Assembly (NCBI RefSeq): GCF_037152535.1
Contig: NZ_JBBCMA010000001.1
Location: forward strand, 1,984,001 to 2,048,000
Reading direction: 5' to 3'
Source: Leclercia sp. AS011
GTDB taxonomy: Bacteria > Pseudomonadota > Gammaproteobacteria > Enterobacterales > Enterobacteriaceae
Length of the DNA: 64,000 nt
Shown: piece by piece, positions 38,031-47,734 of the stretch
How the letters are laid out: each line of letters starts with the position of its first letter
Numbering within the stretch: the first letter of the stretch is position 1
The notes under the pieces: model-generated
Told to the model about the DNA's origin: nothing
Seen by the model: only the letters and a program-made list of their open reading frames with translations
Databases searched by the model: none
Program-made: the position numbers and the translations under genes

Positions 38031-39248
38031 ATGACCGTCATCTCACCGCGCAAACTTCTGCAACGCCGCCTGTGGGCGCTGTTTATGTTCTTCTTTATCC
38101 CCGGCCTGTTAATGGCCTCCTGGGCCACGCGCACCCCAGCCATCCGCGACATTTTGTCGGTCTCGACGGCGGAGATGGGCATCGTGTTGTTTGGCCTGTC
38201 GATAGGCTCGATGAGCGGCATTCTCTGTTCCGCCTGGCTGGTTAAGCGCTTCGGTACCCGGACCGTGATCCGCACCACCATGTGCTGCGCGATTGTGGGT
38301 ATGATGATGCTTAGCGCTGCGCTGTGGTTCGCCTCCCCGCTGGCATTTGCCCTCGGGCTGACGGTGTTTGGCGGTAGTTTTGGCGCAGCGGAAGTGGCGA
38401 TCAACGTCGAAGGTGCCACCATCGAGCAGGAGATGAACAAAACCGTGCTGCCGATGATGCACGGCTTTTACAGCCTCGGCACCCTGGCCGGTGCCGGTAT
38501 CGGCATGGCGCTGACCGCCTCCGGCATTGCTGCCACCACCCATACTTTGCTGGCCGCGCTGGTCTGTATCGCCCCGGTTCTGCTGGGGATCACCGCCATC
38601 CCGGACGGCAACGGCCGGAACCTCGCAGGTGAGACTAAATCGGGTGAAAAAGGGCTGCCCTTCTGGCGCGATATGCAGCTGATGCTGATTGGCGTGGTGG
38701 TGCTGGCAATGGCCTTTGCCGAAGGGTCCGCGAACGACTGGCTGCCGCTGCTGATGGTGGACGGCCACGGCTTCAGCCCTACCTCCGGCTCGCTGATCTA
38801 CGCCGGGTTTACGCTGGGCATGACCGTCGGGCGCTTTACCGGCGGCTGGTTTATCGACCGCTACAGCCGCGTGACGGTGGTACGCGCCAGCGCCCTGCTG
38901 GGCGGACTGGGCATTGCCCTGATTATATTTGTCGATGTCGACTGGGTGGCCGGCGTGTCGGTGGTGCTGTGGGGGCTGGGTGCATCGCTCGGCTTCCCGC
39001 TGACTATCTCCGCGGCCAGCGACACCGGCCCGGATGCGCCAGGGCGCGTCAGCGTAGTGGCCACCACCGGCTATCTTGCCTTCCTGGTGGGCCCGCCGCT
39101 GCTGGGCTTCCTCGGGGAGCACTACGGCTTACGCAGCGCCATGCTGGTGGTATTAGGATTAGTGATAATTGCCGCGCTGGTCGCCAGGGCGGTTGCCAAA
39201 CCGGATTCGCAGGCTAAATCTGCCATGGAGAATGGATATGAGCGTTAA
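38031..39248 (+). CDS. ybjJ: YbjJ, major facilitator superfamily transporter
   Basis: 405 residues with about 12 membrane helices and the MFS loop motif ([21 protein letters not shown]). It closely resembles E. coli YbjJ. The substrate is unknown. It overlaps ybjI by 11 bases, suggesting one transcript. Divergent control by RcdA is plausible from position. Confidence 0.93.
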   Translation: MTVISPRKLLQRRLWALFMFFFIPGLLMASWATRTPAIRDILSVSTAEMGIVLFGLSIGSMSGILCSAWLVKRFGTRTVIRTTMCCAIVGMMMLSAALWFASPLAFALGLTVFGGSFGAAEVAINVEGATIEQEMNKTVLPMMHGFYSLGTLAGAGIGMALTASGIAATTHTLLAALVCIAPVLLGITAIPDGNGRNLAGETKSGEKGLPFWRDMQLMLIGVVVLAMAFAEGSANDWLPLLMVDGHGFSPTSGSLIYAGFTLGMTVGRFTGGWFIDRYSRVTVVRASALLGGLGIALIIFVDVDWVAGVSVVLWGLGASLGFPLTISAASDTGPDAPGRVSVVATTGYLAFLVGPPLLGFLGEHYGLRSAMLVVLGLVIIAALVARAVAKPDSQAKSAMENGYER

Positions 39249-40050
39249 ACTTATTGCGGTTGATATGGATGGCACCTTCCTGAACGATGCGAAGCAGTAC
39301 AATCGCGCACGTTTTCTGCGCCAGTACGCGCAGATGAAGGAACAGGGCATACGGTTTGTGGTCGCCAGCGGCAACCAGTACTACCAGCTGATCTCCTTTT
39401 TCCCGGAGATCGCCGATGAGATCGCCTTTGTCGCCGAAAACGGCGGCTGGGTGGTCAACGCCGGGGAAGATGTCTACAACGGCGAGCTGACGCAGGAGCA
39501 GTTCGCCACCGTGGCGGAGTTCCTCTGCGCCATTCCGGAAGTGGAAGTTATCGCCTGCGGGAAAGGCAGCGCCTACACCCTGAAACACTATGGCGAAGCC
39601 TTTCACGATCTGGCGGCCAAATATTATCACCGGCTGGAAAAGGTGGAGAAGTTCGACAACTTTAACGATATCTTCTTCAAGTTTGGGTTAAACGTGCCGG
39701 ACGACGAGATCCCGCGCATTCAGGCGATGATCCATGAGAAGCTGAGCGATATTATGGTGCCGGTTACCACCGGTCACGGCAGTATCGACCTGATCCTGCC
39801 GGGGGTCCACAAAGCCAACGGTCTGCGTCTGTTGCAGGAAGTCTGGGGCATCGACAACAGCGAAGTGGTCGCCTTTGGCGACAGCGGCAACGACGTGGAG
39901 ATGCTGTCTCAGGCCGGGTTTAGTTTTGCGATGGCGAATGCCCGGGATCACATCAAGGCGGTCGCCCGCTATGAAGCGCCGCACAACAACGACGAAGGGG
40001 TGTTGGAGGTAATTGATCGCGTGTTAAACCGTGAGGCCCCGTTCAATTAA
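39238..40050 (+). CDS. ybjI: YbjI, HAD-superfamily (Cof type) sugar-phosphatase
   Basis: 270 residues from the ATG at 39238, with GGAG seven bases upstream. A Met two codons earlier would crowd that site. The HAD motifs are DMDGTFL (nucleophile Asp), SGNQ, Lys in GVHKANGL, and [10 protein letters not shown]. In E. coli YbjI removes phosphate from FMN and sugar phosphates in vitro. It is coupled to ybjJ by overlap. Confidence 0.95.
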   Translation: MSVKLIAVDMDGTFLNDAKQYNRARFLRQYAQMKEQGIRFVVASGNQYYQLISFFPEIADEIAFVAENGGWVVNAGEDVYNGELTQEQFATVAEFLCAIPEVEVIACGKGSAYTLKHYGEAFHDLAAKYYHRLEKVEKFDNFNDIFFKFGLNVPDDEIPRIQAMIHEKLSDIMVPVTTGHGSIDLILPGVHKANGLRLLQEVWGIDNSEVVAFGDSGNDVEMLSQAGFSFAMANARDHIKAVARYEAPHNNDEGVLEVIDRVLNREAPFN

Positions 40051-40060
40051 GCCCGCAGTT

Positions 40061-40095
40061 TCGTAGGCCGGGTAAGGCGCAGCCGCCACCCGGCA
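40061..40095. repeat. REP element after ybjI
   Basis: TCGTAGGCCGGGTAAGGCGCAGCCGCCACCCGGCA is a REP unit in the convergent gap between ybjI and mdfA. Confidence 0.88.
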
Positions 40096-40117
40096 AAAAT
40101 GCGGGCACCATGCCCGC
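40096..40117 (-). terminator. Terminator of mdfA
   Basis: On the - strand GCGGGCA and TGCCCGC pair as a 7-bp stem with a 3-base loop, followed by ATTTTTG. It begins directly after the mdfA stop codon. Confidence 0.82.
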
Positions 40118-41353
40118 TTAATCCGGCTGTAACGAACTGCCCACCCGCTTGTCTTTCAGGAACACAAACATCAGCCCCAGCCACAGAATGCCGTTCGCCA
40201 GATTGAACAGGCTGAACAGCCCGTTGCCGCCGCTGCTGAAGGCGTGTTTACTGACTTCGATCCCGACGGTGAAGATCAGCATCTGTAGCATCCCCATCGC
40301 CGCCGACACCGTACCTTTGCTCATCTCGCTGGCAAACAGCGTCAGGCGCACCAGCCCGGCATTCGCCAGCCCAATACCAAACGCATAGATGCTCAGCCCG
40401 GCGGTCATCCACAGATACGCGTGGGATGACACCACCGTCGCCACCGCGGCCACCACCAGCCCAATCACAATCGGCCAGCCGCCCATGATGATTAACGAGC
40501 GCACGCTGCGCCGCGACGTCAGGCGGGCCAGCACGAGGTTACCGACAATCAGCGCGCCGAAAATCGGCACCTGCAGCAGGCCATATTCATAGCTGCTGAG
40601 CTTTTCGCCGCTGATGATGATCACCGGCGACTGGGCAATCCATGCCAGCAGCGGCAGGCAGACGAAACCAATCGCCAGCGATCCCGCTACAAAGCGCACG
40701 TTTTTCAGCACCAGTTTATAGTCGCGCCCCAGCTCTTTGAGTGACAGCTTTTCCCCGATGCGGGTCGCGGTTTCCGGCATCGCGCGGAACAGACCGTAAA
40801 ACGAAATCGCTGCCAGGGCGGCAAACAGCACGAACATCCCCTCCCACGGCGCGACGTGAACCCAGGCCGCCCCCACCAGCGGGCCGAGCAGGGGCGCAAT
40901 CAGCGCCACGTTAGCCATCAGGGCGGTGATTTTAATGCACACCGCCTCCTCAAAGGACTCCTGGATGGCGGCGTAACCGACAGCGCCGATAAAGCACAGG
41001 CTCACCCCCTGTAAAAAACGCAGCACCATAAACTGCTCGATGGTTTGCGCCAGCAGGGTCGCCAGGCAGGTGACGATAAACCACACCACCCCGGTCAGCA
41101 TCACCGGACGACGGCCAATACGATCCGACAGCGGCCCAAGCAGCCACTGCAAGAACATCCCCCCCGCCAGATAGGCGGTCATGGAGGTGGGTACCCACTC
41201 GATCCCGGCGTTGTACTGCGCCACCACGGCCAGCATGCCGGGCTGGATCATATCGTTACCGATATAGGTGGAGAATTCGTACAGCACCAGACACAGCGGG
41301 AACAGCAGCGCCTGACGCCCGAGGCGCGTGCGGGAAGAAGAACGGTTTAGCAT
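40118..41353 (-). CDS. mdfA: MdfA multidrug efflux transporter (MFS)
   Basis: 411 residues. Twelve membrane helices are visible. Glu26 and Asp34 in the first helix ([11 protein letters not shown]) are the membrane-embedded acidic residues known to be needed for proton-coupled drug export. The MFS motif A is [13 protein letters not shown]. It exports cationic and neutral drugs such as chloramphenicol and also exchanges Na+/K+ for protons. It is oriented oppositely to ybjI and to the PAP2 genes. Confidence 0.96.
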   Translation of the reverse strand: MLNRSSSRTRLGRQALLFPLCLVLYEFSTYIGNDMIQPGMLAVVAQYNAGIEWVPTSMTAYLAGGMFLQWLLGPLSDRIGRRPVMLTGVVWFIVTCLATLLAQTIEQFMVLRFLQGVSLCFIGAVGYAAIQESFEEAVCIKITALMANVALIAPLLGPLVGAAWVHVAPWEGMFVLFAALAAISFYGLFRAMPETATRIGEKLSLKELGRDYKLVLKNVRFVAGSLAIGFVCLPLLAWIAQSPVIIISGEKLSSYEYGLLQVPIFGALIVGNLVLARLTSRRSVRSLIIMGGWPIVIGLVVAAVATVVSSHAYLWMTAGLSIYAFGIGLANAGLVRLTLFASEMSKGTVSAAMGMLQMLIFTVGIEVSKHAFSSGGNGLFSLFNLANGILWLGLMFVFLKDKRVGSSLQPD

Positions 41354-41459
41354 GGAGTCTCAATATCCGATAAAAAATCGCGCAGAGTGTAATGAAATGG
41401 CCGCACCAGCGATAGCAGATTAGCGCCGCCGTACCGAAATAAGGCACAAATCGCTGTCG

Positions 41460-41476
41460 TTTAAGGTTTCCTTAAG
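41460..41476 (+). promoter_or_regulatory. PmrA (BasR) box in front of the PAP2-ybjG genes
   Basis: TTTAAG-GTTTC-CTTAAG fits the PmrA direct-repeat pattern YTTAAK-N5-YTTAAK at every position. It lies 44 bases before the likely start at 41521, with a possible -10 (TATGCT, 41487-41492). ybjG is known to be PmrA/BasR-regulated in E. coli and Salmonella. Confidence 0.72.
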
Positions 41477-41520
41477 TTGCCATCCGTATGCTTAGGCTTT
41501 TCCAGTCATTGACCTTAATT

Positions 41521-42249
41521 ATGACACAAATCATCTCCGCTTCAGAATTGTCTAACTTAAAGACTTCTAAGACAAAAGCCCTTTACCGGTTACCGGTTCG
41601 TTTTTATGGTTATCAGCTTATTGTGCTGCTGGTTCTGGCCGGGCTTTTTACCTGGCTTTCACGGGATGAAACCCTTGACCGACTGCTGACGGGCTACTGG
41701 TTTGACGCCGCGAGCCAGCATTTTCCGCTGCAGCAAAACGCGCTGCTGGATCTGCTCAATCATCGACTGGCGAAATACATGACCATTGCCGTGGCGACAG
41801 GCACCCTGCTTTACGGCGCGTACAAACGCAGTCCGCGATTAGTCACCGCAGCGCTGCTGATGGGGCTGGGTACGGCAGTGGTGGGTATCCTGAAAGCCAT
41901 CAGCCACCACAGCTGCCCCTGGGATCTGGTGGAGTACGGCGGTAAAGCGCTGTCGTATCCCCTGTTTGACTCAGCGCCCCTCGGTAGTGGGCCTGGCCGC
42001 TGTTTTCCGGGGGGGCACTCCTCCAGCGGCTTTATGGTGATGGGACTGTTCTTCGCCTTCTGGCGCGAGCGTCCTCGCCTGGCCTGGGGAATGGCGATCG
42101 CCGGTGCTGTGCTTGGGCTGGTCATGGGCTATGGCCAGGTGATGCGCGGGGCACATTTCTTCTCGCACAACCTGTGGGCAGGTTGGTGGGTGTGGTTTTC
42201 ACAGGTGGTGGCTTACGGCCTGGTTTCCACCTGGTTTGCAAAAGAGTAA
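41521..42249 (+). CDS. PAP2-superfamily membrane phosphatase next to ybjG
   Basis: 242 residues from the ATG at 41521. An ATG at 41488 overlaps the predicted promoter and is less likely; neither has a strong ribosome site. Five to six membrane helices are visible. The PAP2 motifs are present in altered form: C1 as KAISHHSCPWD (Cys for the usual Arg), C2 as PGGHSSS and C3 as RGAHFFSH. This CPWD type occurs in envelope lipid phosphatases such as LpxE-like enzymes. It probably dephosphorylates undecaprenyl diphosphate or lipid A on the periplasmic face. E. coli lacks it here. It ends seven bases before ybjG. Confidence 0.82.
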   Translation: MTQIISASELSNLKTSKTKALYRLPVRFYGYQLIVLLVLAGLFTWLSRDETLDRLLTGYWFDAASQHFPLQQNALLDLLNHRLAKYMTIAVATGTLLYGAYKRSPRLVTAALLMGLGTAVVGILKAISHHSCPWDLVEYGGKALSYPLFDSAPLGSGPGRCFPGGHSSSGFMVMGLFFAFWRERPRLAWGMAIAGAVLGLVMGYGQVMRGAHFFSHNLWAGWWVWFSQVVAYGLVSTWFAKE

Positions 42250-42256
42250 CGAAGGT

Positions 42257-42865
42257 ATGTTAGAAAATCTGAACTACGGACTGTTTGAACTGATTAACGC
42301 CACCCCGGCTTCCCCGGAATGGAGCATCGATCTGGCTATCTTCGTGGCGAAGGACCTGATCAGCATTGTCCCGGCGCTGATTGCGATCCTCTGGCTGTGG
42401 GGGCCGCGCAAGCAGGTGGGCGCCCAGCGTCAACTGGTGATTAAAATCGCCATGGCGCTGGTGATCAGCATGGCGGCCTCCTGGCTGCTGGGTCATCTGT
42501 TCCCCCATGACCGTCCGTTTGTCGATCACGTCGGCTATAACTTCCTGCACCACGCCGCGGATGACTCCTTCCCGAGCGATCACGGTACCGCCATTTTCAC
42601 CTTTGCCCTGGCGTTCCTGCTCTGGCACCGGGTCTGGTCTGGCATGGTATTGATGCTGGTGGCCTGCGCTATCGCCTGGTCCCGCGTCTATCTTGGGGTC
42701 CACTGGCCGATGGATATGCTGGGCGGACTGATGGTCGGGCTGCTGGGTTGCCTGAGCGCGCAGATCCTGTGGAACCTGTTCGGTCAGGCCCTCTACCAAC
42801 GCCTCTCGCAGCTGTACCGCTTCTGCTTCGCCCTGCCGATCCGCAAAGGCTGGATACGTGACTAA
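42257..42865 (+). CDS. ybjG: YbjG undecaprenyl-diphosphate phosphatase
   Basis: 202 residues from the ATG at 42257, with GAAGGT just upstream; that start gives the E. coli N-terminus MLENLNxxLFxLINATP. The PAP2 motifs are HDRPF (C1), PSDHGT (C2) and SRVYLGVHWPMD (C3), all intact. It recycles undecaprenyl diphosphate for peptidoglycan and O-antigen synthesis and can affect bacitracin resistance and lipid A phosphate transfer. It is probably co-transcribed with the PAP2 gene upstream under the PmrA box. Confidence 0.95.
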   Translation: MLENLNYGLFELINATPASPEWSIDLAIFVAKDLISIVPALIAILWLWGPRKQVGAQRQLVIKIAMALVISMAASWLLGHLFPHDRPFVDHVGYNFLHHAADDSFPSDHGTAIFTFALAFLLWHRVWSGMVLMLVACAIAWSRVYLGVHWPMDMLGGLMVGLLGCLSAQILWNLFGQALYQRLSQLYRFCFALPIRKGWIRD

Positions 42866-42888
42866 TTTGGGTCTCACGAGGTAAACTT

Positions 42889-42912
42889 GAGCCCCCGGCG
42901 TAACGGGGGCTC
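42889..42912 (+). terminator. Candidate terminator between ybjG and deoR
   Basis: GAGCCCCC and GGGGGCTC form an 8-bp perfect stem with an 8-base loop. The tail ATTTATC is a weak U-run. It lies 20 bases before the deoR ATG, inside its leader. Confidence 0.6.
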
Positions 42913-42932
42913 ATTTATCGCTCTGAGGACCT

Positions 42933-43691
42933 ATGGAAACACGACGTGACGAACGGCTGGCTCAACTGATTAATGCGCTCAAGCGCAGCGATAAACTGCA
43001 TCTGAAAGAGGCAGCCGCACTGCTCGGCGTCTCGGAAATGACCATTCGTCGCGACCTCAACAGTGAAAGCGGGCCCGTGGTGCTGCTCGGCGGCTACATT
43101 GTCCTCGAACCCCGCAGCGCCAGCCACTATCTGCTGAGCGACCAAAAAACCCGCCTGGTGGAAGAGAAGCGCAAAGCGGCGCGTCTGGCTGCCTCGCTGG
43201 TGCAGCCTCACCAGACCCTGTTTTTTGACTGCGGCACCACCACGCCGTGGATCATCGAAGCCATTGATAACGACCTGCCCTTTACCGGGGTCTGTTACTC
43301 CCTGAACACCTTTCTCGCCCTGCAGGAAAAACCCGAGTGCCGGGTGATCCTCTGCGGCGGTGAGTTCCACGCCAGCAATGCCATCTTTAAACCGCTTAAC
43401 CTGCAGGACACCCTCAGCAACCTGTGTCCGGATATCGCCTTCTACTCCGCGGCAGGCGTGCACGTGCGCCAGGGGGCGACCTGTTTTAATCTGGATGAAT
43501 TGCCGGTTAAACAGTGGGCGATGAATATGGCCCAGTATCATGTGCTGGTGGTGGATCACAGCAAGGTGGGTAAGGTGCGCCCGGCGCGAATGGGGGAGCT
43601 GACGCGCTTTAACGCGATTGTCAGCGACTGCCGTCCGGATGAGGAGCTGGTGACTTATGCTAAGGCGCAGCAGATTAAATTGATGTACTGA
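42933..43691 (+). CDS. deoR: DeoR, deoxyribonucleoside operon repressor
   Basis: 252 residues. The N-terminal DeoR helix-turn-helix is at about 20-45 (HLKEAAALLGVSEMTIRRDL). The C-terminal sugar-phosphate-binding domain has FFDCGTTTPWIIEAI. In E. coli it represses the deo operon and responds to deoxyribose-5-phosphate. Nearly every motif matches the E. coli protein. Confidence 0.96.
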   Translation: METRRDERLAQLINALKRSDKLHLKEAAALLGVSEMTIRRDLNSESGPVVLLGGYIVLEPRSASHYLLSDQKTRLVEEKRKAARLAASLVQPHQTLFFDCGTTTPWIIEAIDNDLPFTGVCYSLNTFLALQEKPECRVILCGGEFHASNAIFKPLNLQDTLSNLCPDIAFYSAAGVHVRQGATCFNLDELPVKQWAMNMAQYHVLVVDHSKVGKVRPARMGELTRFNAIVSDCRPDEELVTYAKAQQIKLMY

Positions 43692-43702
43692 GTGCGGTTT
43701 AT

Positions 43703-43780
43703 TGCCCGGCGGCGCTGCGCTTGCGCGGGCCTGGGTAAAACCGTAGGCCGGGTAAGGCGAAGCCGCCACCCGGCGCTGTT
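43703..43780. repeat. REP (BIME) elements between deoR and dacC
   Basis: Two REP-type units, TGCCCGGCGGCGCTGCGC... and GTAGGCCGGGTAAGGCGAAGCC..., fill the convergent gap. The end GGCGCTGTTTTT could help to stop transcription from deoR. Confidence 0.85.
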
Positions 43781-43785
43781 TTTAA

Positions 43786-44991
43786 CTATTTAAACCAACC
43801 GCCAAACCAGTCGTGGAATTTCATCAGCACGTAATCCCACATCCGACCAAAGAACCCGCCCTCTTCTACCGCTTCCATCACAATCAGCGGACGCTGCTCA
43901 ATGGACTTGCCGTTCAGCTGGAAGTCGATATTGCCGACCACCTGGCCCTTTTTCAGCGGCGCGGTCAGCTGCTTGTCGGTCAGGGTGTAGCTGGCTTTCA
44001 GGTTTTTCAGCTGGCCGCGCGGAATGGTGACCGAGCCGCCTTCACCGGCACCGAGATTGACCTCGCTCTTATCGCCAAACCAGACGCGCTGGCTGACAAA
44101 GGTAGCATCCGGCTTGATCGGGGTAACGGTTTCGAAGAAGCGGAAGCCCCAGGTGAGCAGTTTTTCTGACTCATTGAAGCGGATGCGGTCGGTTTTGGTG
44201 CCCAGCACCACCGAGATCAGACGCATATCGCCCTGGGTTGCCGAGGCCACCAGGTTGTAGCCTGCTCCGGCGGTGGTGCCGGTTTTCATCCCGTCAACGT
44301 TGACGTTGCTGCTCCACAGCAGACGGTTGCGGTTCGGCTGGCGGATCTTGTTGAAGGTAAACTCTTTCTCTTTGTGGATCGCGTACTCTTCCGGCACATC
44401 ATGAATCAGGGCTTTACCCAGCAGCGCCATATCGCGGGCGGTACTGAACTGGCCCGGCGCGTCCAGCCCGTGAACGGTTTTAAAGGTGGTGTTGGTGAGG
44501 CCTAATTTCTGCGCGTAGCCATTCATCAAACCAATGAAAGAATCCTGGCTGCCCGCCACATAATCGGCCAGCGCGATGCAGGCATCATTTCCCGACTGAA
44601 TGATTACCCCTTTGTTCAGATCGGAAACGGCCACCTGATCCCCCGGTTTGAGGAACATCACCGAAGATCCGCGCAGCGCGGGGTTGCCGGTCGCCCAGGC
44701 GTCTTTACCGATGGTCACCATGTCGGTGAGCTTAATCTTACCCGCTTTCAGCGCCTGCCCTACGACGTAGCTGGTCATGATTTTGGTCAGGCTGGCAGGA
44801 TCGAGTTTTTCATCTGCATTGCCTTCTGCCAGCACTTTGCCGCTGGCGTAGTCCATCAGGATCCAGGCGCGGGCATCAACAGGCGGAGCCTCGGGCGCCG
44901 CCTGTTCCGCTGCGTACAGCGAAGGTGCAAAAAGGACCAGCAGCGCAGAACCTGCCACCAGACCGCGTAAAGAAAAAGTGTTTCGCATCAT
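43786..44991 (-). CDS. dacC: DacC D-alanyl-D-alanine carboxypeptidase (PBP6)
   Basis: 401 residues. A signal peptide (about 1-27) precedes the serine-peptidase domain with SLTK (nucleophile Ser), SGN and KTGT motifs. The C-terminal amphipathic helix ([18 protein letters not shown]) anchors it to the inner membrane. It trims the terminal D-Ala of pentapeptides. Two adjacent ATGs are possible starts. Confidence 0.97.
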   Translation of the reverse strand: MMRNTFSLRGLVAGSALLVLFAPSLYAAEQAAPEAPPVDARAWILMDYASGKVLAEGNADEKLDPASLTKIMTSYVVGQALKAGKIKLTDMVTIGKDAWATGNPALRGSSVMFLKPGDQVAVSDLNKGVIIQSGNDACIALADYVAGSQDSFIGLMNGYAQKLGLTNTTFKTVHGLDAPGQFSTARDMALLGKALIHDVPEEYAIHKEKEFTFNKIRQPNRNRLLWSSNVNVDGMKTGTTAGAGYNLVASATQGDMRLISVVLGTKTDRIRFNESEKLLTWGFRFFETVTPIKPDATFVSQRVWFGDKSEVNLGAGEGGSVTIPRGQLKNLKASYTLTDKQLTAPLKKGQVVGNIDFQLNGKSIEQRPLIVMEAVEEGGFFGRMWDYVLMKFHDWFGGWFK

Positions 44992-45247
44992 AATGCCACC
45001 CGAGTTTCCATTCCAAAAATCACGTCACATCGCCGTGCCGCAAGAAGCGATGAGTAATAACCCACTGGAGCCTTAAAAAAAACCAAAAGCGGGTAAAGTT
45101 TTTAAAGTTTATGCAATAACAACCCGATACGCTTTGACCACATCGATTTTTTTCGCGTCTGTTGCGTATTGGTTAGGTTTATCTCACCATGTAAAGCCAT
45201 CAACACGGATTTCATCTTGATATCGGCTTTATTTATAAGGGGTTATT

Positions 45248-45874
45248 ATGATTACTTTGTGGGGCAGGAACAATTCGACCAACGTTAAAAAGGTAATCTG
45301 GACGCTCGAGGAGCTGGATTTACCCTTTACGCAGATCATGGCGGGACTGGAACACGGAGTAAATAAAGAGGCCGAGTATCTGGCGATGAACCCCAACGGC
45401 CTGGTACCGCTGCTGCGCGACGATGAAACCGACCTGACCCTGTGGGAATCCAACGCCATTGTGCGCTATCTCGCGGCGCAGTACGGTCAGAACCGCCTGT
45501 GGATCGATGCCCCGGCGAAGCGTGCCGTCGGCGACAAGTGGATGGACTGGGCCAACCAGACGCTCTCCCCTGCCCACCGGGTGATTTTGATGGGGCTGGT
45601 GAGAACCCCGGAAGCCGAGCGTAACTACGCGGCCATTGACGCCGCCAAAGCCACCTGCGAATCCCTGTTGGCCCTGATGGATGATACCCTGGCGACACAG
45701 GCGTGGTTCTCGGGCGACGACTTTGGCGTGGGTGATATCGCCGTCGCCCCCTTTGTCTGGAACTTGACCAACATTGGCCTGACGTGGACGCCACGTCCGC
45801 ATCTGGAACGCTGGCTGGCGAACCTGACCGAGCGTCCGGCCTACCGCAACGTGGTGATGATCCCGGTAACCTGA
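45248..45874 (+). CDS. gstB: GstB glutathione S-transferase
   Basis: 208 residues. The N-terminal thioredoxin-like domain ([21 protein letters not shown]...[12 protein letters not shown] for glutathione) and the all-alpha C-terminal domain are both present. E. coli GstB conjugates glutathione to haloacetates. The stop lies one base from the stop of convergent yliI. Confidence 0.94.
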   Translation: MITLWGRNNSTNVKKVIWTLEELDLPFTQIMAGLEHGVNKEAEYLAMNPNGLVPLLRDDETDLTLWESNAIVRYLAAQYGQNRLWIDAPAKRAVGDKWMDWANQTLSPAHRVILMGLVRTPEAERNYAAIDAAKATCESLLALMDDTLATQAWFSGDDFGVGDIAVAPFVWNLTNIGLTWTPRPHLERWLANLTERPAYRNVVMIPVT

Positions 45875-45875
45875 T

Positions 45876-46994
45876 CTACCCTCTGGACGGGCTGACTTTT
45901 AACAGCTGCCCGTCTGATTCATCGGTCAGCACATAGAGATAGCCGTCCGGCCCGACGCGTACATCGCGCACCCGCTGGTTGCGGTCGCCGAGGATCCTCC
46001 CCTCTTCCGTGACGCTATTGCCGCTGACGTTGAGCACAATTACATCCTTATCCTTCAGCGCGCCGATAAAGAGTTTGTTCTTCCATTGCGGGAAAACGTC
46101 GCTGTTATAGAACGCCATGCCGCTCACCGCCGGGGACTGTTTCCAGACGAACAGCGGCGGCTCGGTTCCCGGGGCCGTTTCCCCTTTCGCTTCCGGGATC
46201 GGCAATCCGCTGTAGTTGATGCCGTGGGTCGCCAGCGGCCAGCCGTAGTTTTTGCCTCTTTCCGGGATGTTGATTTCGTCCCCGCCGCGCGGGCCGTGCT
46301 CATTGAGCCACAGGGTGTTGCTCCACGGGTTCATCGCCATCCCCTGCGGGTTGCGAATGCCGTAAGACCAGATCTCCGGCCGCGCCTGTTTGTTATTCAC
46401 GAAGGGATTGTCGTCCGGCACCGCGCCCTGATCGGTCAGACGTACCACTTTGCCCTGCAGCTTATCCAGATCCTGGGCGGTCGGGCGCTGGTTATTCTCG
46501 CCTAATCCAACATACAGATAGCCTTTGCCGTCGAACACCAGCCTGCCGCCAAAGTGGTTGCCGGTAGAGAGTTTCGGCTGCTGGCGGAAGACCACCTTAA
46601 AGGCCTCCAGCCGGGCGTTATCCTCGCTCAGACGGCCATACCCCACCGCCGTACCCGCTTTTCCGTCGTCGCCCGCTTCGGCATAGCTCAGCCAGACCCG
46701 GCGGGAGGTGGCGAAGTCGGGAGCCAGCGCCACGTCAAGTAACCCGCCCTGGCCGCTGTCCCAGACCTTCGGCACCCCGACGATGGGATCCGAGAGGCCC
46801 TTGCCCGCCTGCCAGCGCTTAAGCTGTCCGCCTTTCAGGGTGATCAGCATGCCCTGATCCTGCGGCAGGAACGCCAGCGCCCAAGGGTGATCGAGTTTAT
46901 TTTGCAGCACCGAAACCTGCACTTCGGCGGGCGCGGCACAGAGTGAAGCGGAGATGAGCAACAATGGCAGGGAAATAAGCGAGGATCGACGCAT
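45876..46994 (-). CDS. yliI: YliI, PQQ-dependent soluble aldose sugar dehydrogenase
   Basis: 372 residues from the ATG at 46994, which has AAGGAG six bases upstream and gives a clear signal peptide (MRRSSLISLPLLLISASLCAA); a reading 13 codons longer lacks these features. It has a six-bladed beta-propeller of the sGDH-B type, with the catalytic His in GNHFGGRLVFD and the motifs IWSYGIRNPQGMA and LNEHGPRGGDEIN. It oxidises aldoses in the periplasm if PQQ is available. A second PQQ enzyme is encoded at 61372. Confidence 0.94.
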   Translation of the reverse strand: MRRSSLISLPLLLISASLCAAPAEVQVSVLQNKLDHPWALAFLPQDQGMLITLKGGQLKRWQAGKGLSDPIVGVPKVWDSGQGGLLDVALAPDFATSRRVWLSYAEAGDDGKAGTAVGYGRLSEDNARLEAFKVVFRQQPKLSTGNHFGGRLVFDGKGYLYVGLGENNQRPTAQDLDKLQGKVVRLTDQGAVPDDNPFVNNKQARPEIWSYGIRNPQGMAMNPWSNTLWLNEHGPRGGDEINIPERGKNYGWPLATHGINYSGLPIPEAKGETAPGTEPPLFVWKQSPAVSGMAFYNSDVFPQWKNKLFIGALKDKDVIVLNVSGNSVTEEGRILGDRNQRVRDVRVGPDGYLYVLTDESDGQLLKVSPSRG

Positions 46995-47076
46995 AACGCA
47001 CTCCTTTTCGACGTATGCCTTAAAGGTAGTCACTCAGCGCAGGGGCATTGTTACTTTTACAAAAGCTTAATCAGAT

Positions 47077-47094
47077 GGGGGAGTTGCCTCCCCC
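47077..47094 (-). terminator. Hairpin between bssR and yliI
   Basis: GGGGGAG-TTGC-CTCCCCC is a 7-bp perfect stem-loop five bases after the bssR stop. The - strand tail has no immediate U-run, so it may only attenuate. Confidence 0.45.
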
Positions 47095-47098
47095 GGGA

Positions 47099-47482
47099 TC
47101 AGTTCTGAATCAGCGGTGCATGTGATTTCAGATACTGGATGCAGAGAGTGAGATCGTTCAGACAGTTTTCCAGCTTCTCTGCGTTGACGGCGATGAACGT
47201 CGGGCAATCGTGGTTGCCGGTCATCATACAGACGCCTGCGGTGGTGAGCGATCCGGCGGCGCGATACAACATCGCCTGCTCGTCGGCATTGCAGTACGCT
47301 CTCAGTTCCGGCGCTTTTTCACGCATGTAGGTACAGAGTTCAAAGAAGTTGTCACGCAGATGGTCGCTTTCGCTGACTGACATATACCCCTTCGCTTTCC
47401 TCAACTGCAGATAGGCCGCGAGATCGATGTGGGCATTGATCATCTTGTTAAGAAGATCGCGTTTCAGTCTGTCAACGGACAT
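47099..47482 (-). CDS. bssR: BssR, biofilm regulator
   Basis: 127 residues, similar to E. coli BssR across its length (RKAKGYMSVSESDHLRDNFF; GNHDCPTFIAVNAEKLENCL). It is a helical protein without a known DNA-binding motif that affects biofilm through indole and AI-2 signalling in E. coli. It is divergent from the LysR gene, with about 250 bp between them. Confidence 0.92.
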   Translation of the reverse strand: MSVDRLKRDLLNKMINAHIDLAAYLQLRKAKGYMSVSESDHLRDNFFELCTYMREKAPELRAYCNADEQAMLYRAAGSLTTAGVCMMTGNHDCPTFIAVNAEKLENCLNDLTLCIQYLKSHAPLIQN

Positions 47483-47734
47483 GCTATTTCCCCCCTTGTC
47501 AGCTTTAGAACACCTTCAGATTATGTCTATTTTTTGTGCAATTTAATGCTTCAGGTCAATAATCCGCGACGGACTACTAAAATTTACAATGTTAAAACAG
47601 CGGGCGAAGGGAGCAGCGACAAGGCAGGAGATAAGGCTGAGCATAAAATCATGCTTTTACCTCAACGCGCGGATCGGCAAGCCTGCTATTTTTGAGGGGT
47701 TATGGGGAAGCGACCGCGTTGAAACAGAGGGCGT

